A stretch of DNA of 64,000 bases from Svornostia abyssi. Lineage in GTDB: Bacteria; Actinomycetota; Thermoleophilia; Solirubrobacterales; Solirubrobacteraceae. The stretch lies in the NCBI GenBank assembly GCA_024666565.1, contig CP088295.1, forward strand, positions 372,001 to 436,000, in the 5' to 3' direction. Positions 53,587 to 62,385 of the stretch are shown here, one piece after another. A program made the position numbers and the translations under genes. The notes under the pieces were generated by a model. That model saw only the letters and a list, made by a program, of their open reading frames with translations, was not told the DNA's origin and did no database searches. Every line of letters begins with the position of its first letter. The stretch's first letter is position 1.

Positions 53587-54297
53587 TCAGCCCCAGCTGC
53601 CCTCGCCGGCCGGCCGGAACGACGTCGTCAGGATGCGCACGGACCGCGGCCGCGTCAGCGCGAACAGCACGACCTCGGCCACCTCGTCCGGGGTCATCAT
53701 CCCCTCGAGCTCGGGCATGTCCGGGGTCCGCCCGTCGCCCATCGCGAAGTCCGTCGCCACGCCGCCCGGGCAGATGTTCGTGCAGCGCACACCCTTGTCG
53801 CGCAGCTCGTGGTCGAGCGACCGGATGAACCCGACCTGGCCGAACTTCGACGCGTTGTAGACCGATTCCCCTGGGAACGCGCGCAGACCCGCCACCGACG
53901 CGACCGCGAGCAGGTCGCCGCCGCCGCGCGAGATGAGATGCGGGATCGCCGCGCGGGCGGTGTGCAGCGTGCCCATGAGGTTGATGTCGATCATCGCCTG
54001 GACCTTGTCCCACGGCAGGTCGACGAAGTCGCCGTAGGCGCCGACGCCCGCGTTGGCGACGGCGATGTCGAGCGCGCCGAACCGCTCGACGGTGGCGGCG
54101 ATCGCGGCATCGACCTGCGCGCGGTCCGCGACGTCGCAAGTCAAGCCGAGCGCGCCGTCGAGGCCGAGGTCGTCGCCGCTGCGTGAGGCGAGCGCCACGC
54201 GCGTGCCCGCGGCGTGGAGCTGCCGGGCGACGGCGGCGCCGACCCCGCGGCTCGCGCCGGTCACGAAAGCGATGCGGTCCTGCAGCGGAGAGGGCAT
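53587..54297 (-). CDS. Short-chain dehydrogenase/reductase
   Basis: The 236-residue classical SDR has the cofactor motif TGASRGVGA (residues 13-21), NAG in VANAGVGAYG, catalytic Ser in VASVAGL and Tyr-x3-Lys in YNASKFGQVG. PGGVATDF is the usual late motif. The Thr/Ser/Arg after the second strand (ASRSGDDL) suggests NADP(H), as inference. The substrate is unknown. The gene is on its own between groESL and ohr. Confidence 0.9.
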   Translation of the reverse strand: MPSPLQDRIAFVTGASRGVGAAVARQLHAAGTRVALASRSGDDLGLDGALGLTCDVADRAQVDAAIAATVERFGALDIAVANAGVGAYGDFVDLPWDKVQAMIDINLMGTLHTARAAIPHLISRGGGDLLAVASVAGLRAFPGESVYNASKFGQVGFIRSLDHELRDKGVRCTNICPGGVATDFAMGDGRTPDMPELEGMMTPDEVAEVVLFALTRPRSVRILTTSFRPAGEGSWG

Positions 54298-54433
54298 GAG
54301 GGCAGTGTCGCGCCGCGGGTCTGCCGCCGTCGCGGTTCCCGCCGACGCCGCTGCCGGCTACGACCAGGGCCTAGGCTGGGCACTGCGCGGGCGCACCGGC
54401 TGACCGCCCGCCTCACCCGCGAAAGGACGCCCG

Positions 54434-54871
54434 ATGTCGAAGATCCTGTACACCGCTGAGGCCCACGTCACGGGCGGCCGCGCCGAAGGCCACGGCACCA
54501 CGAGCGACGGCGCCCTCGAAGTCGACCTGCGGCTTCCCGCCGAGATGGGCGGCCAGGGCGGCGGCACGAACCCCGAGCAGCTGTTCGCCATCGGCTACGC
54601 GTCGTGCTTCGAGGGCGCCATCGGCGTGGTCGCGCGCCGCAAGCGCGTCGAGGCCGGCGACGTGGCGATCGACAGCAAGGTCAACCTCCACCCGACGGGC
54701 GACGGCGGCTTCAAGCTCAGCGTCGAGCTGCACGTCCAGCTCCCGCAGGCCAGCACGGAGGACGCGAAGGAGATCGTCGCCCTCTCTCATCAGGTGTGCC
54801 CGTACTCGAACGCGACCCGCGGCAACATCGACGTCGTGCTGACCGCGAACGGCGAGCCCGTCGAGGCGTAG
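54434..54871 (+). CDS. ohr: Organic hydroperoxide resistance protein (Ohr)
   Basis: The 145-residue OsmC/Ohr-fold thiol peroxidase reduces organic peroxides. The catalytic Cys pair is C58 (GYASCFEGAI) and C122 (HQVCPYSNATRGN), and the TNPEQLFAIGYASCF motif is typical of Ohr rather than OsmC. The ATG at 54434 follows AAAGGA. No OhrR gene is adjacent. A strong bidirectional hairpin separates it from the convergent exported-protein gene. Confidence 0.92.
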   Translation: MSKILYTAEAHVTGGRAEGHGTTSDGALEVDLRLPAEMGGQGGGTNPEQLFAIGYASCFEGAIGVVARRKRVEAGDVAIDSKVNLHPTGDGGFKLSVELHVQLPQASTEDAKEIVALSHQVCPYSNATRGNIDVVLTANGEPVEA

Positions 54872-54875
54872 GCCC

Positions 54876-54910
54876 CGCGGGGTCCGGCTCTCTGTGGACC
54901 GGACCCCGCG
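54876..54910. terminator. Bidirectional hairpin after ohr
   Basis: CGCGGGGTCCGG (54876-54887) and CCGGACCCCGCG (54899-54910) form a perfect 12-bp stem with an 11-nt loop. It lies between two convergent genes. Confidence 0.82.
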
Positions 54911-54919
54911 TGCCGCTCC

Positions 54920-55663
54920 TCAGCCCTGCAGTACCCAGGTCGGCTGGACGCTGAACGACAGGTTCATGTCCACCGAATCCCCGGCGCTGGCCTTCAGGAA
55001 GAAGCGCTGATCGAGCGCCTTCCCGCCGGGCAGCGGCGGCAGGAAGCTGCCGCCGACCAGGTTGATGTCGATCTTCTGGCTGCGCCGCAGCTTGTTCGTC
55101 GTGTCCGAGGTGCCCTCGTACAGCCGGATCTCGCCCGTAACGTGGATCGGGCAGAGCCGGAACACGTCGAACTCGCACTTCGAGGGGGTCTCGAACTTGC
55201 ACGGCAGCATGAACGTCTGGCCCAGGATCCGCACCGGGCACGTCGCGGTCGCAACCCGATCGACCTGCGCGTAGAGCTCGAGCTCGACCCGCACCTCGCC
55301 GCCGCACTTCCACGCGCGGTTGGCCAGCTGCACGCGGGGCACCGCCTTCGACGCCCAGTTGTACTGGACGACCGACCCGGCGATCGTCGCCCCGGGGAGC
55401 AGCCCCTGGATGCGGCTGAACCCGGTCGAGGGGCAGTTCTCCTGGCCGATGATCTCGTCGTCGACGATCCGGTAGACGCCGAGCACCGAGACGCTCTGCG
55501 CGGGTTTGCCGACCTCGGTGCCGGTCTTGCGGAACGTGCCGTCCGCGCCGAACGTGCCCTGCTCGGGCGCGGGGAGCGCCGCGCCTGCCGGGGCGGCGAA
55601 CGCAGCGGTGAATGACGCGGCCGCAACGAGTGCGACCACGGCGCAACGCATGGCCGATGCCAT
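54920..55663 (-). CDS. Exported beta-rich protein, function unknown
   Basis: From ATG 55663 (MASAMRCAVVALVAAASF), with AAGGAGG in front, the protein has 247 residues. A signal peptide (ending AGAALP) is followed by a beta-rich domain with six Cys. The pattern VLGVYRIVDDEIIGQENCPS, then WKCGGEVRVELELYAQVDR, suggests a jelly-roll-type exported protein. No catalytic motif is seen and the family is not recognised. An upstream 36-codon extension of the frame overlaps an inverted repeat and is rejected. Confidence 0.7.
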   Translation of the reverse strand: MASAMRCAVVALVAAASFTAAFAAPAGAALPAPEQGTFGADGTFRKTGTEVGKPAQSVSVLGVYRIVDDEIIGQENCPSTGFSRIQGLLPGATIAGSVVQYNWASKAVPRVQLANRAWKCGGEVRVELELYAQVDRVATATCPVRILGQTFMLPCKFETPSKCEFDVFRLCPIHVTGEIRLYEGTSDTTNKLRRSQKIDINLVGGSFLPPLPGGKALDQRFFLKASAGDSVDMNLSFSVQPTWVLQG

Positions 55664-55697
55664 GGTTCCTCCTTGGAATGGTTGACCCTTGGCTGGG

Positions 55698-55741
55698 CCA
55701 ACCGTGGCGCCAGGGAGAGACGAAGCGGCGCCACTGGTTGG
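55698..55741. repeat. Inverted repeat upstream of the exported-protein gene
   Basis: CCAACCGTGGCGCC (55698-55711) and the reverse complement of 55727-55741 (CCAACCAGTGGCGCC) match except for one added A. Outer bases (CTGG and CTGGT) extend the match. It lies 35 bp upstream of the start at 55663. It could be an operator or an mRNA hairpin; no conclusion is drawn. Confidence 0.55.
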
Positions 55742-55889
55742 ACCAGTCGCCGCCGAACGTATACGCGCCATGCCGCTGACACCTAGTCAGGCCGGCGATT
55801 TCGTCCGGACCGACAGGCGACGGCGTGTCAACTCTGGCGGAGAATCCAAGAGCAATACCGGCCGGGAACCGGTGCCATGGATCGGCCCG

Positions 55890-56789
55890 TCAGCGCCGGA
55901 TGCGCCCGTGGCGCACCACCTCGAACGCGCTGCCCGGCACGCGCTTGAGCTGGTTGAGGTCGTCGTCGTCCCAGCGCCGATCCGACGCGCCGGTGATGAA
56001 CCAGTCCGTGCCGTTGTCCGCGACGATCATCCCGTAGCGCCGCAGCGCCTCCAGCACCACCCGGGCCTGCCCGCGGTAGCCGCTGATCGCGTACGACCGC
56101 TTCAGCCGCAGCCGCAGGCCCATCGGGGGCAGGCGTGGATCGTCGTCGCTCGACGCGAGGTGCCGCGCCGGCGCGACGTAGCCGGCCTGTGACCGCGAGA
56201 CGGTGAAGCGCAGCGCGTGGCGGATCTCCCCGGCCGCCACCTCGTCGTAGCGGGCGAGCAGGGGGAGGATCGGCAGCCCGGCCGCGTCGGCGGACGTCCA
56301 GCCGGCAGGCCGCGAGCGGCCGGAGCGCAGGTCGAACTTCGCACCGGATCCGGCACGCCAGCCCTTGCCGGCGCGTCGCGCGTGGTAGAGCTCATACAGC
56401 CGGCAGCGCTCGCGCTGCAGCACGAGCACGTGACGGTCGCCCCCGCGCTCGACGGGCGCGCCGAGCGGGATCGGATACGGACCGGGGTCACTCTCGTCGC
56501 CGTACTCGTCGAACGTGATCGGCACGAGCTTCTGGGCCGCGCTCACCACCCGGAACGGAATGCCGTACTCACCGTCCCCGCCGAAGTCCGCGTGCAGGAA
56601 GCGGTTGCCGCTGCTGAGGATCGAGGCGATGTACGCGTCAGAGCGCGGATCCACCGGCGCGTTCGACACGTCCGTGTTGATCGCGTGCGTCGCCGGGAGG
56701 ACCGGGCAGCCGCCGAGCTGCGGACCTGCAGCCCGCGCAGGGGCGGGGGCGAGGATGACGAGGGCGAGCGTGAGGGCGAGGAGGCGCAT
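55890..56789 (-). CDS. Exported hypothetical protein
   Basis: From ATG 56789 (MRLLALTLALVILAPA) the protein has 299 residues; a TTG three codons earlier is possible. The signal peptide ends near ARAAG. The mature part has two Cys near the start (GGCPVLPAT, RERCRLYEL), then SSGNRFLHADFGGDGEYGIP and a C-terminal ARYDEVAAGEIRHALRFTVS block. The C-terminal portion (ALRRYGMIVADNGTDWFITG) resembles the exported 'HALRF' group of actinobacterial proteins that I cannot name. It follows the PPOX gene by 5 bp on the same strand, so the two are co-transcribed. Confidence 0.72.
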   Translation of the reverse strand: MRLLALTLALVILAPAPARAAGPQLGGCPVLPATHAINTDVSNAPVDPRSDAYIASILSSGNRFLHADFGGDGEYGIPFRVVSAAQKLVPITFDEYGDESDPGPYPIPLGAPVERGGDRHVLVLQRERCRLYELYHARRAGKGWRAGSGAKFDLRSGRSRPAGWTSADAAGLPILPLLARYDEVAAGEIRHALRFTVSRSQAGYVAPARHLASSDDDPRLPPMGLRLRLKRSYAISGYRGQARVVLEALRRYGMIVADNGTDWFITGASDRRWDDDDLNQLKRVPGSAFEVVRHGRIRR

Positions 56790-56794
56790 GCGAC

Positions 56795-57194
56795 TCAATG
56801 GCGGAACGGCAGCTCGGTCACGCGGACCTTCTCCGGCGCGATGAGGAAGACGGCCCCGCTGCGCATCGGGAAGTCCTGCCCGGTGTACCGCTGGGAGATC
56901 CGGTCGATGACGGCCAGCGCCTCGTCGCCCTCGAGGATGCCGTCCAGCCGGCCGCGGATCGCCAGGCTGCGGTACGGGTTCGCCTCGTCGACGACCGACA
57001 GCGCGACGCGCGGGTCGGCCTGCAGGTTGCGCGCCTTGCGAGACCCCGTCTGGGTGAAGAAGACGACGTGCTCACCCTCGACCCCCCACCCAGACCGGCA
57101 CGCTGTGCGGGGCTCCATCGGGAAGAAGCGTCGCGAGGTGGCCGAAGTTGCGCGCCGTGAGCAGCGCGACGGCGTCGTCAGTGAGCGCGGGCAT
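56795..57194 (-). CDS. PPOX-class flavoprotein (frameshift at a C6 run)
   Basis: The ATG at 57194 starts MPALTDDAVALLTARNFGHL, then PDGAPHSVPVWVG. Here the frame breaks at six C (57082-57087, G on this strand). With one fewer G it continues VEGEHVVFFTQTGSRKARNL to the stop at 56795, about 133 residues, matching F420-dependent PPOX-class reductases. SRKARNLQADPRVALS is the cofactor phosphate region. As written, no complete protein is encoded; the extra base may be an assembly error. It is co-transcribed with the exported protein at 55890-56789. Confidence 0.75.
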
Positions 57195-57232
57195 GCCGCG
57201 AGGATCCCACACCGGACGCGGCCTGCCACCAT

Positions 57233-57448
57233 GTGTCCGTGGACTTCGGCGAGATCTACAACACCGCGTGGGGCGTCATGGGCGTGGTCGGCGGCGTCGG
57301 CGCCATCGTCGTGATGCTCTGGGTGTCGGCCCGCAGCACGCACGAGCGCGATGCCGAAGACCACGCGCGCGACTTCTACGCCGAGCACGGGCACTGGCCC
57401 GACCAGGAGCCCGGGGCGCCGCCGGACCCGCTGCCGCCCGTGCGGTAG
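57233..57448 (+). CDS. Small single-pass membrane protein
   Basis: The 71-residue protein from GTG 57233 (MSVDFGEIYNTAWG) has one hydrophobic segment at residues about 13-31 (WGVMGVVGGVGAIVVMLWV). An acidic, Pro-rich cytoplasmic or outer tail follows. It is divergent from the PPOX gene. No family is recognised; it could be a small partner of an envelope complex. Confidence 0.55.
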   Translation: MSVDFGEIYNTAWGVMGVVGGVGAIVVMLWVSARSTHERDAEDHARDFYAEHGHWPDQEPGAPPDPLPPVR

Positions 57449-57785
57449 CGCCACCACGCCGACCCGTCCTCACGGCCGACGCGGCGCGCCGTTGCGCACC
57501 CCTGAAAGAAGCGAGGGCGGGAGTCCCTGTCCAAGACTCCCGCCCCCTGTGCGGATGCGTTTGCTGCCGGCTGGAGGGGGAACAACGGCCGGACAGCGCG
57601 CAACCTTCTTGTCCGACGCCGGGGAGCGCCGGGATGTCTCTGTCGAGCGGGGGTTACCCGCACGTACTGAACTGTAGACGTTCCCGAACCCCCAGGTCTA
57701 CCCCATAGTAGGGATTCGGCATCGGACATATGTCCAGATCACTCCACAGTGGCCGGTCCGTCAGGGGTGGACAGACCACACATTG
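57449..57785. other. Intergenic stretch with a terminator and a palindrome
   Basis: No gene is supported here. It contains a strong hairpin (57515-57545), a 12-bp palindrome GGACATATGTCC at 57724-57735, and an AT-richer stretch around 57700. A 40-codon open frame from 57553 lacks a binding site and coding bias. Confidence 0.6.
57515..57545. terminator. Strong intergenic hairpin
   Basis: GGGCGGGAGTC (57515-57525) and GACTCCCGCCC (57535-57545) are a perfect 11-bp stem with a 9-nt loop. It could end transcription of the small membrane-protein gene or, from the other side, of the citrate synthase gene. Confidence 0.75.
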
Positions 57786-58877
57786 CTACGACACGTCGGC
57801 CACGCTCCGGGGGCCGGGACCGACGTACTTCGCGCTCGGCCGGATGAGCTTGGCCTCGCGCTTCTGCTCCAGGATGTGGGCCGACCAGCCCGCGACGCGG
57901 GCGCAGGTGAACATGCTCGTGAAGAGATCTGCGGGCACCTCGGCGGTGTCGAGCACCACCGCGCTCCAGAACTCGACGTTCGTGGCCAGCACGCGGTCGG
58001 GCTTGCGGGCCCGCAGCTCGGCCAGCGCAGCCCGCTCCAGCGCCTCGGCGACTTCGAAGCGCGTGGAGCCGATCTCCTTCGCGGTCCTGCGCAGCACGCG
58101 CGCCCGCGGGTCCTCGGCGCGGTAGACGCGGTGGCCGAAGCCCATGAGCCGCTCGCCGGCGTCCAGTGCGTCCTTGACCCACGCGTCGGCGTCGCCGCGC
58201 GCCTCGACCTCGTCGAGCATCTTCAGCACGCGCGACGGCGCGCCGCCGTGCAGCGGGCCGGACAGCGCGCCCACCGCGCTCGACAGCGCGGCGACGGGGT
58301 CCGCCCCCGTGGACGCCACGACCCGCGCGGTGAACGTCGACGCGTTCATGCCGTGCTCGGCGGCGCTGATCCAGTAGGCGTCGATCGCCTTGACGTGATC
58401 GGGGTTCGCCTCGCCGCGCCAGCGGATGAGGAAGCGCTCGGGGATCGACGTCGCCTGGTCGACGTCGGCCTGCGGGACCCAGGGCTTGCCCAGGCCGCGC
58501 GCCGACTGCGCGACGAAGCTCAGGGCGAGCACCGAGGCGCGCGCCAGCGCGTCGCGGGCCTCCTCGTCGGTGAGGTCGAGCAGCGGGGGGATGCCCCACT
58601 CGGGCGCGAGCATCGCGAGCGCGGACTGCACGTCTACTCGCGGATCACCGGAGCGGACCGTCAGAGGATGCGGCTCGGCGGGCGGCAGGCCGGGGTCGAA
58701 CGAGCCGTCGACCAGCAGGCCCCACACCTTCTCGTACGGCACCTGACCCACAAGGTCCTCGATGTCGACGCCGCGGTAGCGCAGCGCCCCGCCGTCCTTG
58801 TCCGGCTCGGCGATCTCGCTCGCGAAGGCGACGACGCCCTCCAGGCCGGACTTCACCTCGATCGTGTCTGTACTCAC
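57786..58877 (-). CDS. Citrate synthase family protein
   Basis: From GTG 58877, with AAGGAG 7-8 nt upstream, the protein has 363 residues. It starts MSTDTIEVKSGLEGVVAFAS. The catalytic His in SAAEHGMNAS, MGFGHRVYR, and Asp/Arg segment (DLFTSMFTCARVAGWSAHIL) are present. It condenses an acyl-CoA with oxaloacetate; citrate versus methylcitrate synthase cannot be decided from sequence. It is the last gene of a CGNR regulator-MFS-citrate synthase operon, 20 bp behind the transporter. This context suggests a catabolic or transport-linked role rather than the main citric acid cycle enzyme. Confidence 0.9.
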   Translation of the reverse strand: MSTDTIEVKSGLEGVVAFASEIAEPDKDGGALRYRGVDIEDLVGQVPYEKVWGLLVDGSFDPGLPPAEPHPLTVRSGDPRVDVQSALAMLAPEWGIPPLLDLTDEEARDALARASVLALSFVAQSARGLGKPWVPQADVDQATSIPERFLIRWRGEANPDHVKAIDAYWISAAEHGMNASTFTARVVASTGADPVAALSSAVGALSGPLHGGAPSRVLKMLDEVEARGDADAWVKDALDAGERLMGFGHRVYRAEDPRARVLRRTAKEIGSTRFEVAEALERAALAELRARKPDRVLATNVEFWSAVVLDTAEVPADLFTSMFTCARVAGWSAHILEQKREAKLIRPSAKYVGPGPRSVADVS

Positions 58878-58897
58878 GTCGTCTCCTTGTGGGACCA

Positions 58898-60187
58898 CTA
58901 GGTCACTGGTTCGGGGTTGCGCGACAGGCTCGCAGATCGGCGCAGGCGGGCAGTTCGGCGCGCGACACGCTCGTCCTCCTCGCCGACCAGCGGGGCAAGC
59001 ACGAGCCACGCGGCGAGCGGGCCGGCGGCCAGCGCGACGTACGCGGGCGCCCAGCCGGCGAACTCGACGAGCGTGCCGAACACCGCCGGGCTGGCGGCGC
59101 CGCCGATCGCGACGATCGTGTTCTGCATGCTCATCGCGGTGCCCGCGCGGGCCTTGCCGGAGATCTCGGCGGCGGCGGTGAACGCCAGGCCGTTCCACGT
59201 CATCGTCGCGACGCCTGCGGCGAGCAGGACGGGGATCACGACCGCGACGGGCGCGGCCGTCGCTGCCGCGAGCGCCACGAGCAGCAGCCCGCTGGCCAGC
59301 GCGCGGCGCCGCATCGGTGCGATCCGCCGCGCCTGCCGGTCCGACACGCGCCCTGCGCGCACACGGCCGCCTGCGCCGACGAGCAGCACCGCCGCGAGGG
59401 CGAACGCGGCCCATTCGGTCCGCACGCCCAGCTCGTCGTGGAGGAAGAGCACGAGGAAGCCGAGCATCGCGGCCTGGGCGAAGACGAGCAGCGCGCTGGC
59501 CGCGCCGAGGCGCCACAGGCGCGGGTCGCGCATCGGGGGCGTGGACGGCGGGGGCTTGAGCACCTGGGGGCGCTCCGGCGCCTCGCGCAGGAGCAGGAGA
59601 CAGGCGAGCGCCGCGCCGAGCATGAGCCCGGCGAGGGCGAAGAACGCGAGCTGCAGCCCGCCGACCCCGGCCGCGAGCGCGGGGAGCGTGAGCGACCCGA
59701 TGCCGCCGCCGAGCGGCAGCGCCATCTGGCGGATGCCGAGCGCGAGGCCGCGCTCCTTCCACCCGAACCAGCCCATGATCGCCCGGCCCGACGCGCCGGT
59801 GGCACTGGCGCCCATGGCGCCCGCGGCGAACATCGCCAGCAGCAGCCCCGAGAACCCGTCGGCCAGGCCGGCGCCGGCCAGCGCGACCGCGGTGCCGACG
59901 AGGCCGGCGACCATGACCGGGCGCTCGCCGATGCGATCGGTGAGCATGCCCCAGGCCAAGAGCGTGACCATCGTGCCGACCGCGAGCGCGGTGAAGACGA
60001 GGCCGACCTGCCCGAGCGTCAGCGCGTAGTCGTCGCGGATCGCGGGGCCGAGGGACGGGAGCCCCATCCGCAGCGCGGCGAACGCACCGGCGCCGAGCGC
60101 GCCCACGCCGAGCACGACCCAGCGATACCCGCCGGCGCCCTGGCCGGAGACGAGCCGCTCGACCTCTGCGCGTTCGTCGGCCGTCAT
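58898..60187 (-). CDS. MFS transporter
   Basis: From ATG 60187 (MTADERAEVERLVSGQ) the protein has 429 residues. Twelve hydrophobic segments, the MFS loop GMLTDRIGERP and a second half starting around MRDPRLWRLGAASALL are clear. Residues and length fit the permease group of organic-acid or nitrate/nitrite-type carriers loosely; the substrate is unknown. The ATG overlaps the stop of the CGNR regulator (ATGA), so the two are translationally coupled. It is followed by a citrate synthase gene. Confidence 0.9.
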   Translation of the reverse strand: MTADERAEVERLVSGQGAGGYRWVVLGVGALGAGAFAALRMGLPSLGPAIRDDYALTLGQVGLVFTALAVGTMVTLLAWGMLTDRIGERPVMVAGLVGTAVALAGAGLADGFSGLLLAMFAAGAMGASATGASGRAIMGWFGWKERGLALGIRQMALPLGGGIGSLTLPALAAGVGGLQLAFFALAGLMLGAALACLLLLREAPERPQVLKPPPSTPPMRDPRLWRLGAASALLVFAQAAMLGFLVLFLHDELGVRTEWAAFALAAVLLVGAGGRVRAGRVSDRQARRIAPMRRRALASGLLLVALAAATAAPVAVVIPVLLAAGVATMTWNGLAFTAAAEISGKARAGTAMSMQNTIVAIGGAASPAVFGTLVEFAGWAPAYVALAAGPLAAWLVLAPLVGEEDERVARRTARLRRSASLSRNPEPVT

Positions 60188-60855
60188 CGTGCGGCCTCCT
60201 TCTGGCGCGCGCGGTGCGCACGGACCTTGGCGGCGTTGCCGCAGGTCTGCATGGAGCACCACCGGCGCCGGCCCGCCGGGGATCGGTCGTAGAAGCGGGC
60301 CGAGCAGTCGTCGGCGGCGCAGATGCGGATACGTCCCGCCTGCGCGGGGGTGCCGAGCATGGTGGCGGCGTCAAGGGCGATGGTGCCCAGCGCGCGGCGG
60401 GGCGAGTCGGCCGCGGCCCGCTCGCCGAGCTGCGCGTGACCGTCGGCGGCGAGGGCGAACTGCGGGCGCGCGCCTGCGTGGATGAGCCAATCGTCGATGA
60501 GGGTCACCGCGGCACGGTCGAGCGCCTCGCCGGCGACGGCGGCCCGGACGCAGAGGTCGATTGCCTCGCGGAGCTCCCGGGCCTCGCACAGCACCTGATC
60601 GGTCAGGCGCCGCCGCCCGCCGCCCCGGTTGGGGCGCCACTCCTCGGGCAGGAGATCGGTGCGCTGCATCCACTGCTCGAGGTCGGCGGGGGTGACGAGT
60701 GTCTCGACGTTGCGCCGCCACCGCTCGCGCAGGGTGTTGACGAAGTCCAGGGCCGGCCGGCCGCCGAGCCAGTACCAGTAGGGCGCGCCGGTGGCGAGCG
60801 GGAGCACGAGCTCGTCAGGGAGATCGATATCCACCTGACGTCGCTCAGTAACCAT
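60184..60855 (-). CDS. CGNR zinc-finger transcriptional regulator
   Basis: The 223-residue protein has an N-terminal ABATE domain (WYWLGGRPALDFVNTLRERW) and a C-terminal CGNR zinc finger (CAADDCSARFYDRSPAGRRR, then WCSMQTCGNAAKVRAHRAR) with four Cys for Zn2+ and the CGN-x-R motif. Such proteins are stress- or ligand-responsive transcription factors. The stop overlaps the MFS start by 4 bp, so it probably regulates its own operon. It is divergent from the amidase gene, 87 bp apart. Confidence 0.92.
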   Translation of the reverse strand: MVTERRQVDIDLPDELVLPLATGAPYWYWLGGRPALDFVNTLRERWRRNVETLVTPADLEQWMQRTDLLPEEWRPNRGGGRRRLTDQVLCEARELREAIDLCVRAAVAGEALDRAAVTLIDDWLIHAGARPQFALAADGHAQLGERAAADSPRRALGTIALDAATMLGTPAQAGRIRICAADDCSARFYDRSPAGRRRWCSMQTCGNAAKVRAHRARQKEAAR

Positions 60856-60942
60856 ATGAATGGTTGTAACAGGTTACGCCACGACTCCGCCATCCGTCCG
60901 GCATCCGGCGCATCGAGCTCGCGTGCCGCGTACGGTCCACGC

Positions 60943-62385
60943 GTGCCCGACCATGACCTGCTGACCCGCTCGGCCATCGAGCTCGCCGCCCTCGTTCGCA
61001 GCGGCGAGGTCAGGGCCCGTGAGCTCACCGACCTCTCGCTCGCCCGCATCGAGGCGCTCGACCGCGACCTCGGCGCCTTCGTCCACGTCGACGCCGGCCG
61101 CGCCCGCGAGGCCGCCGACGCCATCGGCGCGGACGACGACCGCCCGTTTGCGGGCGTCCCGATCGCCATCAAGAACAACCGCGCGGTCGCCGGCCTGCCG
61201 CTGTCGTTCGGCTCGACGTTCACGCCGGACACGTTCGTCCCGCCCGCCGACCACAACGTCACGGCCCGCCTGCGGGGCGCGGGGTTCGTCATCGTCGGCA
61301 CGACGAAGCTGCCGGAGTGGGGCATCCTGCCGGTCACCGACCCGAGCGCCCACGGGCCGGCCCGCAACCCATGGGACCCCACGCGGACGTCGGGCGGCTC
61401 ATCCGGCGGGTCCGCCACGGCCGTGGCCGCCGGGATGGTGCCGCTGGCCCACGCCAACGACGGCGGCGGGTCCACGCGCATCCCTGCCGCGTGCGTCGGG
61501 CTGGTCGGCCTCAAGCCCCAGCGTGGGCGCATCTCGCACGCCCCCGACCTCGGCCACCAGTTCCTGACCCAGGACGGCGTCCTGACCCGCACCGTGGCCG
61601 AGACCGCCGAGTTGCTGGACATCCTCGCCGGCCCGTCGCTCGGCGACGCGAGCTGGGCGCCGCCACCGCCCGAGCCCTTCGCGGTGAGCGCCGCGCGCGA
61701 GCCGGGCCGCCTGCGCATCGCGGTGACGACGGCGCCGCCGATCCCCGACGCGGCCGTGGCCCCCGAGGTCGCCGCCGTGGTGACCGAGACCGCCGACCTG
61801 CTGGCCTCACTCGGCCACGAGATCGAGGAGGTCGACCCGCCGTGGTCGTCCCGGGAGATGATCCAGCTCTTCAGCGCGGAGTTCGGGCCCGCCGTCTGCA
61901 CGCAGATGGCATTCGCCGCCATGCTCGCGGGCCGCGAGCCGACCGAGGAGGACGTCGAACCGCTGAGCTGGTGGCTGTGGGAGACGTCCCGCGGCATCGA
62001 CGCGCTGTCGGCCGAACTCGCCCGCGCGCAGCTGCAGGGCTTCGCACGCGCCATCGTCACCTGGACCGACGCCTACGACGCCGTGCTGACCCCGGCGCTC
62101 GCCGAGGTCGCGGTGCCGCTCGGCGAGATCGACCCGCGCGGCGACGATCCGGCAGCGACGTTCGCCCGCTCCGGCACCTTCACGCCGTTCACGGCCGGGA
62201 TCAACATCACGGGCCAGCCCGCGATCTCGCTGCCGATCGCCGCACGTAAGGGCGACGACCTGCCGATCGGCGTGCAGCTCATCGGCCGGCCCGCCGAGGA
62301 GGGCGCCCTGCTCGCCCTCGCCGCGCAGCTCGAAGCCGCGCGGCCGTGGGCGGACCGGCTCGCCCCGCCGGCCCGGCCTACTTGA
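60943..62385 (+). CDS. Amidase signature family enzyme
   Basis: The protein has 480 residues from GTG 60943. The Ser-cis-Ser-Lys triad is intact: K77 (IAIKNN), S153 (GGSSGGS) and S177 (GGGSTRIPA). It hydrolyses amides; related enzymes act on aryl or fatty amides, or on 6-aminohexanoate and similar compounds. No signal peptide is seen. It is divergent from the CGNR operon, with a shared upstream region of 87 bp, and ends 8 bp into the convergent RTX gene. Confidence 0.92.
   Translation: MPDHDLLTRSAIELAALVRSGEVRARELTDLSLARIEALDRDLGAFVHVDAGRAREAADAIGADDDRPFAGVPIAIKNNRAVAGLPLSFGSTFTPDTFVPPADHNVTARLRGAGFVIVGTTKLPEWGILPVTDPSAHGPARNPWDPTRTSGGSSGGSATAVAAGMVPLAHANDGGGSTRIPAACVGLVGLKPQRGRISHAPDLGHQFLTQDGVLTRTVAETAELLDILAGPSLGDASWAPPPPEPFAVSAAREPGRLRIAVTTAPPIPDAAVAPEVAAVVTETADLLASLGHEIEEVDPPWSSREMIQLFSAEFGPAVCTQMAFAAMLAGREPTEEDVEPLSWWLWETSRGIDALSAELARAQLQGFARAIVTWTDAYDAVLTPALAEVAVPLGEIDPRGDDPAATFARSGTFTPFTAGINITGQPAISLPIAARKGDDLPIGVQLIGRPAEEGALLALAAQLEAARPWADRLAPPARPT

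Noticed and set aside
57553-57675. 40-codon open frame in the intergenic region
   Set aside because: It has no ribosome site, no coding bias and no recognisable product.
58878-60374. Upstream extension of the citrate synthase frame to 60374
   Set aside because: It lies in antiphase over the MFS and CGNR genes and is Arg-rich; the GTG at 58877 has AAGGAG.
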